A DNA stretch of 64,000 nucleotides from Betaproteobacteria bacterium (lineage in GTDB: Bacteria; Pseudomonadota; Gammaproteobacteria; Burkholderiales; Burkholderiaceae_D), in the NCBI GenBank assembly GCA_025362735.1, contig JANYFL010000005.1, positions 62,001-126,000 on the forward strand, given 5' to 3'. Each line of letters opens with the position of its first letter. The stretch's first letter is position 1. Under the pieces are notes generated by a model. That model searched no databases, was not told where the DNA came from, and was given only the letters and a program-made list of their open reading frames with translations. Positions 46,700-55,381 of the stretch are shown here, piece by piece. The position numbers and the translations under genes are program-made.

Positions 46700-47370
46700 G
46701 TGGCAGCAACCCGCACAAAATCGTTTTAAAGGTTGAGGACCTTGTCATCAGGCGAGGAGCCAAGCTCTTGCTGAGCGGACTCAATTTTTCTGTTGAAGCG
46801 GGCCAGCTTCTGATTGTTCGCGGTGCCAATGGTAGTGGCAAGACCAGCCTGATTCGCACGCTTGCCGGGCTTTCTGGAAATGGTGACGATGCTAGCAAGC
46901 CCATTCACTGGCAGTTCGATGAGTCATGCGAACAAATTTCCTATGTGGCCCACCATCCGGCCATTCATCCTGCATTGACGGTATTGGAAAATCTGAAGCA
47001 GGGTTTGAGTCTGCAGCAGCATTCGGTGAACGATGAACAGATCACACCTTTGTTCAAACAGCTTGGATTAAACAAGCATCTGGTTGCTGCGCGTCTGTCT
47101 CAAGGTCAGCAACGTCGTCTTGCGTTGATGCAATTGAAACTGGCAAACCGGCCCGTCTGGCTGCTGGATGAACCTTTAACGGCTCTGGACGAAACTGCGG
47201 TCGCCTGGTTCCGTAAGGTGCTGGCTGAACATCTCAATCAAGGCGGTTGCTGTGTGATGAGTCTGCACCAGGACTTCAATTGGCCAGCTGCGCAATTGCA
47301 AAACCTGGAATTGACCCAATACGCCACGTGGCTAACTGCTGTGCCACATTCTTCAACCTCGGTGGCCTGA
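46696..47370 (+). CDS. ccmA: Heme exporter ATP-binding protein CcmA
   Basis: ATPase of the CcmABCD complex that releases holo-CcmE. The 224-residue ABC protein has Walker A (GANGSGKTSLIRTL), a signature region SQGQQRRLALMQL and Walker B (VWLLDEPLTALDE). The P-loop region fits CcmA rather than a general transporter. It overlaps ccmI by four bases and ccmB by one base. Confidence 0.94.
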   Translation: MSGSNPHKIVLKVEDLVIRRGAKLLLSGLNFSVEAGQLLIVRGANGSGKTSLIRTLAGLSGNGDDASKPIHWQFDESCEQISYVAHHPAIHPALTVLENLKQGLSLQQHSVNDEQITPLFKQLGLNKHLVAARLSQGQQRRLALMQLKLANRPVWLLDEPLTALDETAVAWFRKVLAEHLNQGGCCVMSLHQDFNWPAAQLQNLELTQYATWLTAVPHSSTSVA

Positions 47371-48038
47371 TGTTCTGGTCACTTCAACGCGATCTCAAAC
47401 TGGCGCTTCGGCGCCCGGCGGATTGGTTGTTGCCATTGGCTTTTTTCTGGATCGTCATCAGCCTGTTTCCGTTTGCGCTGGGCGCCGACACAAAGTTGCT
47501 CATACGCGTGGCGCCAGCCGTATTCTGGGTTGCCGTGTTGTTGACAGAGCTACTGGCGCTGCCACGATTGTTCCTTGATGATGATCGTCACCATATTCTT
47601 GAACAATGGATTTTCTCCGGACGTTCCATCACCGCTTTGGTCGCGGGCAAACTGCTCGCACACTGGCTAACCTGCGGGCTGGTGCTGAGCCTGATTGCAC
47701 CAGTGCTTGGATTACAATTCGGCCTGCCTCCTGAGGCGTTAATGGTGTTTATGCCGCTACTGGCTGTCGGTACCCTGGCCTTGACGCTGATCGGTGGACT
47801 TGGAGCAGCGTTAATGCTGATGACGCGTTCCGGTGGTTCGGCTTCCAGCGGTTTATTGGCCTTGCTGGTGTTACCACTGCAAATTCCAATTCTGATTTTT
47901 GGGGCAGGCGCAATGGAGGCGGTCAGTTTTGGCCTGTCCGTCTGGCCCGCAGCTTCTGTCTTGGGTGGCATCGCTTTGGGGGCTGCAGTTCTGGCGCCAC
48001 TGGCTATTGCCGTCGCAATCAGAATGGCGATTGATTAG
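47370..48038 (+). CDS. ccmB: Heme exporter protein CcmB
   Basis: Membrane subunit of the CcmAB complex, 222 residues and six helices. The start MFWSLQRDLKLALRRPADW and the segment LFLDDDRHHILEQWIFSG are typical of CcmB. The ATG shares its first base with the ccmA stop. A longer frame from 47247 would lie inside ccmA and is rejected. Confidence 0.93.
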   Translation: MFWSLQRDLKLALRRPADWLLPLAFFWIVISLFPFALGADTKLLIRVAPAVFWVAVLLTELLALPRLFLDDDRHHILEQWIFSGRSITALVAGKLLAHWLTCGLVLSLIAPVLGLQFGLPPEALMVFMPLLAVGTLALTLIGGLGAALMLMTRSGGSASSGLLALLVLPLQIPILIFGAGAMEAVSFGLSVWPAASVLGGIALGAAVLAPLAIAVAIRMAID

Positions 48039-48052
48039 ATTACGAACATCGA

Positions 48053-48820
48053 ATGAACGAATCACGCTCCAACGGACTTCAATTTGTGCTGCAGTTTGCA
48101 TCGCCGATGCGCTTTCATGCGCTCGCGTTGAAGCTGGCGCCATGGTTCGCTTTGCTCGCAGTGGTGCTGGCTTGTGCCGGTTTGTATGTGGGTCTTGTCG
48201 TTGCACCAACCGATGCGCAACAGGGTGAGGTCTATCGCATCATCTACATTCACCTGCCCGCTGCGTGGATGTCGATGTTCCTGTACTTGATCGCCGGGTT
48301 TTATGCGGTGCTGATTCTGGTTTTTCGCACTCGTATCTCGGCCATTATGCTGCGCGCCTTGTTGCCCACTGGGGCCATGTTCACTGCAGCTGCACTCATC
48401 ACCGGAGCGATCTGGGGAAAGCCAACCTGGGGCACCTACTGGGTTTGGGATGCGCGGCTGACTTCTGAGTTGATCCTGCTGTTCATCTATCTCGGCCTGA
48501 TTGCTCTCGCTGACGCGATTGAAGACGTCAACAAATCGGATCGGGCATTGGCACTTTTCACGCTTGCAGGTGTCATCAACATACCCATCATTTATTTTTC
48601 GGTCCGTTGGTGGAATACCTTGCATCAGGGCGCATCGATCAGCATGACTGCCGCACCAAAAATGGCCAGCATCATGTTAACGGGGATTCTGCTGATGAGC
48701 TTTGCAGCTTGGGCTTATGCGATAGCGGTGGTACTGTTGCGCGCTGCTAATCTGACCCTGAAGCGTGAGGCAGATGCTCGTTGGGTTGCAAGCTTGCGTG
48801 AACCGGTAGCGGAGGAGTAA
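48053..48820 (+). CDS. ccmC: Heme exporter protein CcmC
   Basis: Membrane protein that delivers heme to CcmE. The 255-residue protein has six helices and the tryptophan-rich WGKPTWGTYWVWDARLTSEL motif that binds heme, with histidines in YIHLPAAWMS and in WWNTLHQGASI. It begins 14 bases after ccmB and is followed by ccmD three bases later. Confidence 0.95.
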   Translation: MNESRSNGLQFVLQFASPMRFHALALKLAPWFALLAVVLACAGLYVGLVVAPTDAQQGEVYRIIYIHLPAAWMSMFLYLIAGFYAVLILVFRTRISAIMLRALLPTGAMFTAAALITGAIWGKPTWGTYWVWDARLTSELILLFIYLGLIALADAIEDVNKSDRALALFTLAGVINIPIIYFSVRWWNTLHQGASISMTAAPKMASIMLTGILLMSFAAWAYAIAVVLLRAANLTLKREADARWVASLREPVAEE

Positions 48821-48823
48821 TCG

Positions 48824-48949
48824 ATGCAAGATAGCCATGTGACTTACTTGACCGTTGCCTATGTCGTCACGGCGCTGTTACTGATCGGCGAGATCCTATT
48901 ATTGCGGCTTCAGTCAAAACGTGTACGGCAAAAGCAGGAGCAGGAGTAA
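48824..48949 (+). CDS. ccmD: Heme exporter protein CcmD
   Basis: A 41-residue single-helix protein (YLTVAYVVTALLLIGEILLL followed by a basic tail RLQSKRVRQKQ). Its size, single helix and position between ccmC and ccmE identify it as CcmD, which stabilises CcmE in the CcmABC complex. The GGAGGAGTAATCG before the ATG contains the ccmC stop and its ribosome-binding site. Confidence 0.85.
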   Translation: MQDSHVTYLTVAYVVTALLLIGEILLLRLQSKRVRQKQEQE

Positions 48950-48952
48950 TTC

Positions 48953-49426
48953 ATGGCAGCATTGTTTACCACGAAAAGAAAAAAGCGCCTGATCTGGGTG
49001 CTGCTGGGAATTGCCGTCCTCGCTATTGCGGTAACGCTGATTCTGAATACCTTCAAACAGAACATGGTGTTTTTTCTGACACCGACACAAATTTCGCAAG
49101 GCGAGGGTAGTAGTGCCCCCGGCAAACCAATTCGCATTGGTGGGATGGTGGTCAAAGACAGTATCCAGCGCGAGCCTGGTACGTTAAAAATGCGTTTCGT
49201 CGTTACCGATTTTTCCCACACCGTCCCTGTGATCTACGAAGGCGTGGTACCTGACCTGTTCCGTGAAGGTAAGGGCGTCGTTGCAACCGGCGTCATCGAA
49301 CCGGGCCAGGATGGACCACTGTTCAAAGCCAGCGAAATTCTGGCCAAACATGACGAGAATTACATGCCACCACCAGTAAAGGATGCGTTGAAGCCGGCGT
49401 CGAAAACAGCAGGCAGCAGCGAGTAA
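48953..49426 (+). CDS. ccmE: Periplasmic heme chaperone CcmE
   Basis: Heme-carrying protein of System I. The 157-residue protein has an N-terminal anchor (LIWVLLGIAVLAIAVTLIL), an OB-fold domain and the heme-binding histidine in AKHDENYMPP. The motif shows the usual H-x3-Y arrangement, so covalent heme attachment should be normal. Confidence 0.95.
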   Translation: MAALFTTKRKKRLIWVLLGIAVLAIAVTLILNTFKQNMVFFLTPTQISQGEGSSAPGKPIRIGGMVVKDSIQREPGTLKMRFVVTDFSHTVPVIYEGVVPDLFREGKGVVATGVIEPGQDGPLFKASEILAKHDENYMPPPVKDALKPASKTAGSSE

Positions 49427-49428
49427 TC

Positions 49429-51453
49429 ATGCTTCCTGAATTCGGTCATTTCTCCGCCATCCTCGCTCTCGCCATCGCACTGATGGCAGCGCCGTTGGGT
49501 TTCATGACTGCCAGTCGCGGCCATACCCTAGGCTTAATCCGTATCACAACCTGGTCACAGTTTGCCCTGATTCTGTTGGCTTTCGGTTGTCTGATGGCTT
49601 CATTTGCCGCCAGCGATTTTTCAGTCGTCAATGTAGCGCAGAACTCGAATTCGATTCTTCCGTTTCAATACAAGCTGGCCGCGACCTGGGGATCGCACGA
49701 GGGATCCATGCTGCTCTGGGTTTTGATGTTGACTGGCTGGTCCACGGCCTTTGCCTTCTTTTCCAATAGCCTGTCCGCCAGCTTGCGCATCCGCGTACTT
49801 GCTTTGTTGTCTTTGATTACTGCAGGGTTTTTGCTGTTCTTATTGTTCACCTCGAATCCATTTGCGCGTGTATTGCCTGCGATGCCTGAGGGCCGCGATC
49901 TGAATCCACTGCTGCAGGATCCGCTCATGGTGATTCACCCGCCGATGCTCTATATGGGCTATGTCGGCTTTTCGATCTGCTTCACAATGGCCATCGCCGC
50001 GTTGATCGAAGGCAAGCTGGATGGTGGCATCACCGGCGTTTGGGCACGAACAACCCGGCCCTGGGCATTGGCCGCATGGTCCTTTTTGACCACCGGCATC
50101 CTGTTGGGTAGCTGGTGGGCCTATACCGAACTGGGTTGGGGCGGCTGGTGGTTCTGGGACCCGGTAGAAAATGCTTCGCTGATGCCCTGGTTTGCCGGCA
50201 CCGCACTAATTCATTCTCTCGCCGTAACGGACAAGCGCAATGCGTTCAAGAGTTGGTCCGTTCTGCTCGCCATCATCGCGTTCTCGCTGTCCCTGCTAGG
50301 GACCTTCCTGGTGCGCTCCGGTGTACTGACTTCTGTTCACGCTTTTGCGACCGACCCCAAGCGTGGCATTGTCATTCTGGTTCTATTGACGCTCATCATT
50401 GGTGGCTCGCTGATTCTTTATGCCTGGCGCGCGCCATCCATCAGCGCAAGCCTTCCGTCGAATAGCAAAGGCGCACCCGGCAGTATTGCCTTCGGCATGC
50501 TTTCGCGCGAGACATTTCTGCTCGCGAATAATGTATTGATGACAGTGGCGCTTGCGGCCTTGATGCTCGGCACGCTCTATCCAATATTTCTCGACGCATT
50601 GGGCTTGGGAAAAATCTCGGTAGGGCCACCTTACTTTAACGCGGTCATGGTGCCTATTCTTCTACCTGCAGCGGTGCTGCTTGCGATGTCACCGTTCGTG
50701 CGCTGGCGTGGCATGGATACAGTTGAACTGTTACGTGATTTGTTGCTGCCTGCCGTTTTGGGTGTAGTGCTTTGTGCCCTTTTGTTTTATCTGACAGGCT
50801 GGTTGGGTCATGCCAGTGTGATGACCTGGATCGGCATTTTCGCGGCAGCATTTATTGCGACCTCCCTGATTCGCCATTACTTGCAGCAGGTTCGCTATCG
50901 TAGCGGCCAGTCCCTGATGGCCAAGCTGCGGGCCAATCCACTTTCTTACTACGGTATGTGGGCCGCACATCTCGGAATCGCGCTATTTGTTGTGGGCGTC
51001 ACGCTGGTCAAATCGTTCGAGATTGAGAAAGACTTGTTGATGACGCCGGGTCAGACGGTGAGTCTGGCTGACTATCGCATTACTTTTTCAGGTATCGAAA
51101 ATTTGCAAGGTTCTAACTACAAAGGCGTACACGGTATCTTTGATGTAAGGCATGGAGAAGCTCAAGACAGTGAACGTCTGCATGCAGAAAAGCGTGTCTA
51201 TGCCGGAGGGGGGCAGGGCATGACAGAAGCCGCGATCAGCTATGGTCTGCGACGCGATGTGTATGTTTCTCTGGGAGAACAAGATACGCATGGACAGGCC
51301 TGGGGGGTGCGCATGTATTACAAGCCCTATGTGGCCTGGATCTGGATCGGTTGCTGCCTGATGGTGCTTGGTGGACTGTTGGCCGCCTTCGACAAGCGTT
51401 ATCGTCGTATGCGACCCAGTGTCTCAAGCAAACCTGATCTCAAGTCAGCCTGA
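49429..51453 (+). CDS. ccmF: Heme lyase subunit CcmF
   Basis: Large membrane component of the cytochrome c heme lyase, 674 residues and about 14-15 helices. It has the tryptophan-rich WAYTELGWGGWWFWDPVENASLMPW heme-handling region and the conserved HPPMLYMGYVGF and SVHAFATDPKRG segments. It starts two bases after ccmE and is followed by ccmG. Confidence 0.96.
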   Translation: MLPEFGHFSAILALAIALMAAPLGFMTASRGHTLGLIRITTWSQFALILLAFGCLMASFAASDFSVVNVAQNSNSILPFQYKLAATWGSHEGSMLLWVLMLTGWSTAFAFFSNSLSASLRIRVLALLSLITAGFLLFLLFTSNPFARVLPAMPEGRDLNPLLQDPLMVIHPPMLYMGYVGFSICFTMAIAALIEGKLDGGITGVWARTTRPWALAAWSFLTTGILLGSWWAYTELGWGGWWFWDPVENASLMPWFAGTALIHSLAVTDKRNAFKSWSVLLAIIAFSLSLLGTFLVRSGVLTSVHAFATDPKRGIVILVLLTLIIGGSLILYAWRAPSISASLPSNSKGAPGSIAFGMLSRETFLLANNVLMTVALAALMLGTLYPIFLDALGLGKISVGPPYFNAVMVPILLPAAVLLAMSPFVRWRGMDTVELLRDLLLPAVLGVVLCALLFYLTGWLGHASVMTWIGIFAAAFIATSLIRHYLQQVRYRSGQSLMAKLRANPLSYYGMWAAHLGIALFVVGVTLVKSFEIEKDLLMTPGQTVSLADYRITFSGIENLQGSNYKGVHGIFDVRHGEAQDSERLHAEKRVYAGGGQGMTEAAISYGLRRDVYVSLGEQDTHGQAWGVRMYYKPYVAWIWIGCCLMVLGGLLAAFDKRYRRMRPSVSSKPDLKSA

Positions 51454-51454
51454 A

Positions 51455-52033
51455 ATGGAACACGCCTCATCCCATCACTCTTTGAATCGTTTCTGGAAAT
51501 TTCTGATTCCAGTCATTATCTTCGCCGTGCTGCTAGTGTTTTTGCTGCGCGGTCTGGATTTGAAACCAAGCGAGGTTCCTTCGCCCTTGATCGGCAAGGT
51601 TGCACCGGTCTTTACATTGCCCATCCTGAATCCCGTTGAATCCACTGAAGCCGATTCATTCAATTCTCAATCGCTGAAGGGCAAGGTCTGGTTGCTCAAC
51701 GTCTGGGCCTCCTGGTGCGTGGCTTGCCGCGAAGAGCATCCTTTGCTGATGGAATTGTCGCGTGATCCGCGTTTCATGATCGTGGGACTGGATTACAAAG
51801 ACCAGGCCGATGATGCCAGGGGCTGGTTGAAGGAACATGGCAATCCCTATCAGCAGATTGCAGCGGATGTCACTGGTCGAACCGGCATTGACTTTGGTGT
51901 CTATGGCGTACCGGAGACCTTTGTGATTGATGCAGCAGGCGTGATTCGCTACAAGCAGATCGGACCGCTGACGGAAGAAAGTGTGCGTACGAATATTTTG
52001 CCGTTGCTTCAAACCGGAGTCCATCCAAAATGA
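51455..52033 (+). CDS. ccmG: Thiol:disulfide oxidoreductase CcmG (DsbE)
   Basis: Membrane-anchored thioredoxin-like protein that keeps apocytochrome cysteines reduced. The 192-residue protein has an N-terminal helix (FLIPVIIFAVLLVFLLRG), the active site WASWCVACREEHP (CxxC) and the GVYGVPETFVID segment with the cis-proline. The ATG at 51455 is one base after the ccmF stop. It overlaps ccmH by four bases. Confidence 0.95.
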   Translation: MEHASSHHSLNRFWKFLIPVIIFAVLLVFLLRGLDLKPSEVPSPLIGKVAPVFTLPILNPVESTEADSFNSQSLKGKVWLLNVWASWCVACREEHPLLMELSRDPRFMIVGLDYKDQADDARGWLKEHGNPYQQIAADVTGRTGIDFGVYGVPETFVIDAAGVIRYKQIGPLTEESVRTNILPLLQTGVHPK

Positions 52034-52518
52034 AATGGATTCAGTTTGATTCAATCCGCCTGGTACTGAGTCTGCTCGCAGCCGTCTTTTTGATGCAAAG
52101 CGCATTGGCCCAAGACGCGAACACAGAAGTGCAAGAAGCACGATTCAAACATATCGCCTCGGAGTTGCGCTGCTTGGTGTGTAAGAGCCAAACTCTGTTC
52201 GATTCGACATCTGATCTCGCTTCCGATTTGCGTCAGCAAGTCAAAATCCAGATTGCTCAAGGCAAGAGTGATGACGAGATTCGTGCATTTATGGTGGAGC
52301 GCTATGGCGACTTTATTCTCTACAAACCACCGGTCAAGCCGACGACATGGTTGCTTTGGGGCATCCCCTTCCTGCTGCTGATTTCTGGTTTATTTTTTCT
52401 CATTCGAATGGCTAGACGTGCAAGTCATCGTCAAACGGATGAGGTATTGCCTGCAGAACGTCTTGATCAGGCGCGGGCGTGGCTGGACAACAAGCCCACA
52501 GATCAATCACCGCAATAA
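52030..52518 (+). CDS. ccmH: Cytochrome c maturation protein CcmH
   Basis: Periplasmic thiol protein that works with CcmG on apocytochrome. A signal peptide (LVLSLLAAVFLMQSALA) precedes the active-site motif LRCLVCKSQ (LRCxxC), and one C-terminal helix (WLLWGIPFLLLISGLFFLI) anchors it. The 162-residue form lacks the CcmI-like TPR domain that is fused in E. coli CcmH, which agrees with the separate ccmI gene. Its end overlaps the convergent kdoO gene by 12 bases. Confidence 0.94.
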   Translation: MKWIQFDSIRLVLSLLAAVFLMQSALAQDANTEVQEARFKHIASELRCLVCKSQTLFDSTSDLASDLRQQVKIQIAQGKSDDEIRAFMVERYGDFILYKPPVKPTTWLLWGIPFLLLISGLFFLIRMARRASHRQTDEVLPAERLDQARAWLDNKPTDQSPQ

Positions 52519-53427
52519 GGATTTTCCGGTCAGCCGTTCAAGTGTGCGCAACGGTGAGTCTTCAGGAAAGACCAGGGCGGCCATTGGGACATGAATGGTT
52601 TGCTCCATCATGTATTGCCCGCTCATCGCGGCATGCATCACCTGATCGGAATAGCAGATCCAGCTTGAACCGTGCGGAAAGCCGGTCGTAACCTGCTGGC
52701 ATTTCTCTTGATAACTGAGGTCAGCTTTGGCCGCGTCATGCAATTTCAGCATGTAGTGGTCATAGCCCGAACGAGGGCGTTTGGTGATGCCGAGTTTGTA
52801 AAGCAGTTGTGATGAGCCCGGGACTGGGCCGCGTATGTGCGGCAAGAAATGACGAGCCATTTTCTCGAAAGGCTCACCGACACGCCAGACGCGCGGTGCC
52901 GTGCCGATATTGCTAAATACCCGCAGGATGCGCATGCCATGGGTCGGGTTGGATGGAAAGGCATCAACATGCAGGCGGGTATCGTCTTTGCGCCAGGAAA
53001 GGGCAGCGGCACCTGAGCCAATGGCACGCGGTCGGAAGCTGGTTCCTGCGGCTTTCATTTTTCCGACATACGCTGGAAACAACTGACCCAGCATGCCCAT
53101 ACTGGCACTCTCGAAACGTTTAAGCAGATTCCATAGCGCGGCGCGATCATTATCGTTTGCGTTCGTGCCCAAAACGCCTTCGCGGTCAGGGCGAATGTAA
53201 ATACTTTTTCGTTTTTCGTCGGTGTAGGCCGGATCGAGATAACGCTGCTCGTCAGTGCTCAACGTAAACGCCAGCTTGGGAAGATAAATCACCGAACCGC
53301 ACTCGACCAGCTTTTGCATCGAGGTATCTGCAGCAGCTTCCTCGATCAGCCATTGATTCCGATCCACCGAAACGATGGGCTGCCAGTCAGATGGATTGGT
53401 TGTCTGCAGCAAAGTTGAGGTATTCAT
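52507..53427 (-). CDS. kdoO: Kdo hydroxylase (Fe(II)/2-oxoglutarate-dependent type)
   Basis: Enzyme that hydroxylates the outer 3-deoxy-D-manno-oct-2-ulosonic acid of lipopolysaccharide at C3, giving Ko. The 306-residue protein carries the H-x-D iron-binding motif in TRLHVDAFPSNPTHG, a distal histidine in SYSDQVMHAAMSG-like sequence, and the family segment GTAPRVWRVGEPFEKMA. Burkholderia and Legionella relatives are characterised. The ATG at 53427 overlaps the stop of the SBF-type gene by four bases, so it is the last gene of a three-gene operon. The longer frame to 53619 lies within the previous gene. Confidence 0.88.
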   Translation of the reverse strand: MNTSTLLQTTNPSDWQPIVSVDRNQWLIEEAAADTSMQKLVECGSVIYLPKLAFTLSTDEQRYLDPAYTDEKRKSIYIRPDREGVLGTNANDNDRAALWNLLKRFESASMGMLGQLFPAYVGKMKAAGTSFRPRAIGSGAAALSWRKDDTRLHVDAFPSNPTHGMRILRVFSNIGTAPRVWRVGEPFEKMARHFLPHIRGPVPGSSQLLYKLGITKRPRSGYDHYMLKLHDAAKADLSYQEKCQQVTTGFPHGSSWICYSDQVMHAAMSGQYMMEQTIHVPMAALVFPEDSPLRTLERLTGKSLLR

Positions 53428-54470
53428 GGCGCCACGATACGGATGGGATCGGGCTTGGCGGGATTGCGTGCATATCGACCAGCCAGGATCGTGCATACCG
53501 CCAACTGCAGCTGGTGGTAAAACATGATCGGCAAAACAATCAAACCCAAGCCGGGATGAGCACCAAATAACAACTTGGCCATTGGGATACCAGATGCAAG
53601 CGTTTTCTTTGAGCCACAAAACACTGCAGTGATTTCGTCTTCACGACTGAACTGAAGACGACGCGCGAGCCAGGTTGTCACTACCAGAACGATTGCAAGA
53701 ATCAGTGCCGTACCCACCAAAGTAATCAGCAACACGCCATAGCCATATCGAGTCCACAAGCCCGACTGGACTGAATCGCAAAACGAGGCATAGACCAGTA
53801 GCAGAATCACCAGCCGGTCAAAGCTGCTGGTGTAGCGTTTGTATTGTGCAAGCCAGCGCCCGATCAGCGGCTTGAGCAACTGCCCGGCGATGAATGGAAC
53901 AACGAGCAGTTTGGCTATATTGAGAATTGCATCAGTCAACTGCAAACCTTCACTAGTGGTGTTCAGCAACAGGCTGACCAATAATGGCGTCAGAAATATG
54001 CCAAGCAAGGTGGATAGCGTGGCATTGAAAATAGCAGCGGAAACGTTGCCGCGTGCCATCGCCGTCATCGCAACCGAAGAAGTGATCGTTGACGGAAGCG
54101 AACACAGGTAAAAGAAACCCAGGTTCAACGAATTCGGTAACCAGCTTCCGAACACGCCATTGAGTAGAACCCATAAAAGCGGAAACACGGCAAAACAGAA
54201 TAGCTGGATGAACACATGCAATTTCCAGTTCATGAAGCCCGTCTTCAGGCTTTCTGTCGAGAGCCCGACGCCATGTAGAAAAAAGATCGCGGCAACGCCG
54301 ATGTTGGCCAATACGTCTGCATGCAACACGCCCCCCGTTTGGCCATATTCAGGAAACAACGAGGCCAGCGTGACGGCCAGAATCATGCCCCACAAGAAGG
54401 GGTCAAGGTAGAACGGTCTTGTGCTCTTCTGTAGTTGCTTTGACGCAGGTAAATTCGCAGGCAAATTCAT
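53424..54470 (-). CDS. Bile acid:sodium symporter family (SBF-like) membrane protein
   Basis: A 348-residue transporter with ten predicted helices of the SBF/BASS fold. Recognisable parts include FLWGMILAVTLASLFPEYGQ, the SLPSTITSSVAMTAMARGN substrate-site segment and the FCGSKKTLASGIPMAKLLF crossover near the C-terminus. It most resembles the SBF-like (PF13593) branch. The substrate is unknown. The start overlaps the EVE-domain stop by four bases and its stop overlaps the kdoO start, so it is part of one transcript. Confidence 0.88.
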   Translation of the reverse strand: MNLPANLPASKQLQKSTRPFYLDPFLWGMILAVTLASLFPEYGQTGGVLHADVLANIGVAAIFFLHGVGLSTESLKTGFMNWKLHVFIQLFCFAVFPLLWVLLNGVFGSWLPNSLNLGFFYLCSLPSTITSSVAMTAMARGNVSAAIFNATLSTLLGIFLTPLLVSLLLNTTSEGLQLTDAILNIAKLLVVPFIAGQLLKPLIGRWLAQYKRYTSSFDRLVILLLVYASFCDSVQSGLWTRYGYGVLLITLVGTALILAIVLVVTTWLARRLQFSREDEITAVFCGSKKTLASGIPMAKLLFGAHPGLGLIVLPIMFYHQLQLAVCTILAGRYARNPAKPDPIRIVAP

Positions 54471-54925
54471 TTCAACAAACGCTGAATGCAGGCGTATTCA
54501 TCAGCTGTCACGGGGGTGATCGAAAGGCGGTTACCTTTTGCGAGTATTCTCATTTGTTCCAGCTTGGGTTGGCTGCGTAATTCAGGTAGTGATAGCAGCC
54601 GCGTTTTACGAATGGCACGGACATCCACCAACATCCAGCGCGGATTTTCAGGCGTCGCTTTAGGATCGTAATAAGGGCTTTTCGGATCAAACTGGGTATC
54701 GTCCGGATAGGGTGTGCTGGCCACTTCAGCCAATCCCGCAATGCCGGGTTCCGGGCAACTGGAGTGGTAGAACAGCACTACATCGCCGACCTGCATTTGA
54801 TCGCGCATGAAGTTGCGGGCTTGATAGTTGCGTACGCCAAACCAGGCGATGGTTTTTTTCGGAGCAGCCAGTGCATCGTCAATGCTGACTTCATCCGGTT
54901 CCGATTTCATGAGCCAGTAGTTCAT
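54467..54925 (-). CDS. EVE domain-containing protein
   Basis: A 152-residue protein made almost entirely of one EVE (PUA-like) domain. It has the start MNYWLMKSEPDEVSIDD, the WFGVRNYQARNFMRDQMQVGD segment and the pocket region FYHSSCPEPGIAGLAEV. EVE domains bind modified nucleobases in other systems, and the ligand of this stand-alone type is not established. It is the first gene of the EVE-SBF-kdoO operon. No clear Shine-Dalgarno is seen before the ATG. Confidence 0.9.
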   Translation of the reverse strand: MNYWLMKSEPDEVSIDDALAAPKKTIAWFGVRNYQARNFMRDQMQVGDVVLFYHSSCPEPGIAGLAEVASTPYPDDTQFDPKSPYYDPKATPENPRWMLVDVRAIRKTRLLSLPELRSQPKLEQMRILAKGNRLSITPVTADEYACIQRLLK

Positions 54926-54970
54926 AGGCAGAGAGAATAATGGAAAACGTATTCAATAAAAAAGAGGCAA

Positions 54971-55015
54971 TAAAAAAGGCTGAGGATCAAATTCAATGAA
55001 TTCAATCGTCAGCCT
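54971..55015 (-). terminator. Rho-independent terminator downstream of 6S RNA
   Basis: Read on the minus strand, the stem AGGCTGA...TCAGCCT extends inward through GATTGAATTC/GAATTTGATC with two G-U pairs and one mismatch. A run of six T follows. It separates the zapA-6S unit from the EVE-domain operon. Confidence 0.85.
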
Positions 55016-55069
55016 ACTTTGAACAACTGCTCGTTCGAACAGTTCGTCAAAACAGTACACTAAAGAATA

Positions 55070-55258
55070 AAGACCCCGCCAATGTCGCCAGACCGTAATC
55101 CTGAACCGTAGGCTCAGGGGGTAGCAGTCACCAGCACATCAGGTTCATCCGACTAGGGATGATCACAACAGCACCAGAATATTCCGCAACCGGGTCACAC
55201 ATATTGGTTCAAGGAATTTCCGGTCTACAGCATACACGGCAGGGAGACGGTTTGAACC
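55070..55258 (-). ncRNA. ssrS: 6S RNA (SsrS)
   Basis: The region downstream of zapA, on the same strand, fits 6S RNA, which binds sigma-70 RNA polymerase in stationary phase. CCCTGCC (minus strand, 55244-55238) pairs with GGCGGGG (55080-55074) to close the long hairpin. CCTTGAACC pairs with GGTTCAGG with one bulged base, the conserved inner stem. CCCCCTGAGCC resembles the conserved CCCCTGAGCC segment. A promoter TTGAAA (55286-55291) with 17-base spacing to CACTAT (55263-55268) predicts a start near 55257. The zapA-ssrS neighbourhood is conserved in proteobacteria. Confidence 0.88.
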
Positions 55259-55262
55259 TGAA

Positions 55263-55291
55263 ATAGTGGAACAACTTTCCAACGATTTCAA
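55263..55291 (-). promoter_or_regulatory. Sigma-70 promoter of 6S RNA
   Basis: On the minus strand TTGAAA (five of six bases of the -35 consensus) and CACTAT stand 17 bases apart. The predicted transcript start, about 55257, is just outside the closing stem of the 6S RNA. Confidence 0.7.
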
Positions 55292-55381
55292 ATGCCCAAA
55301 AACTTTTGAATCTGCATGTAACGCAAGTGAGTCGCAAATCCAAAACTTTTTGTCACTATCCCTGAGCAGTCGCCTTTAATT

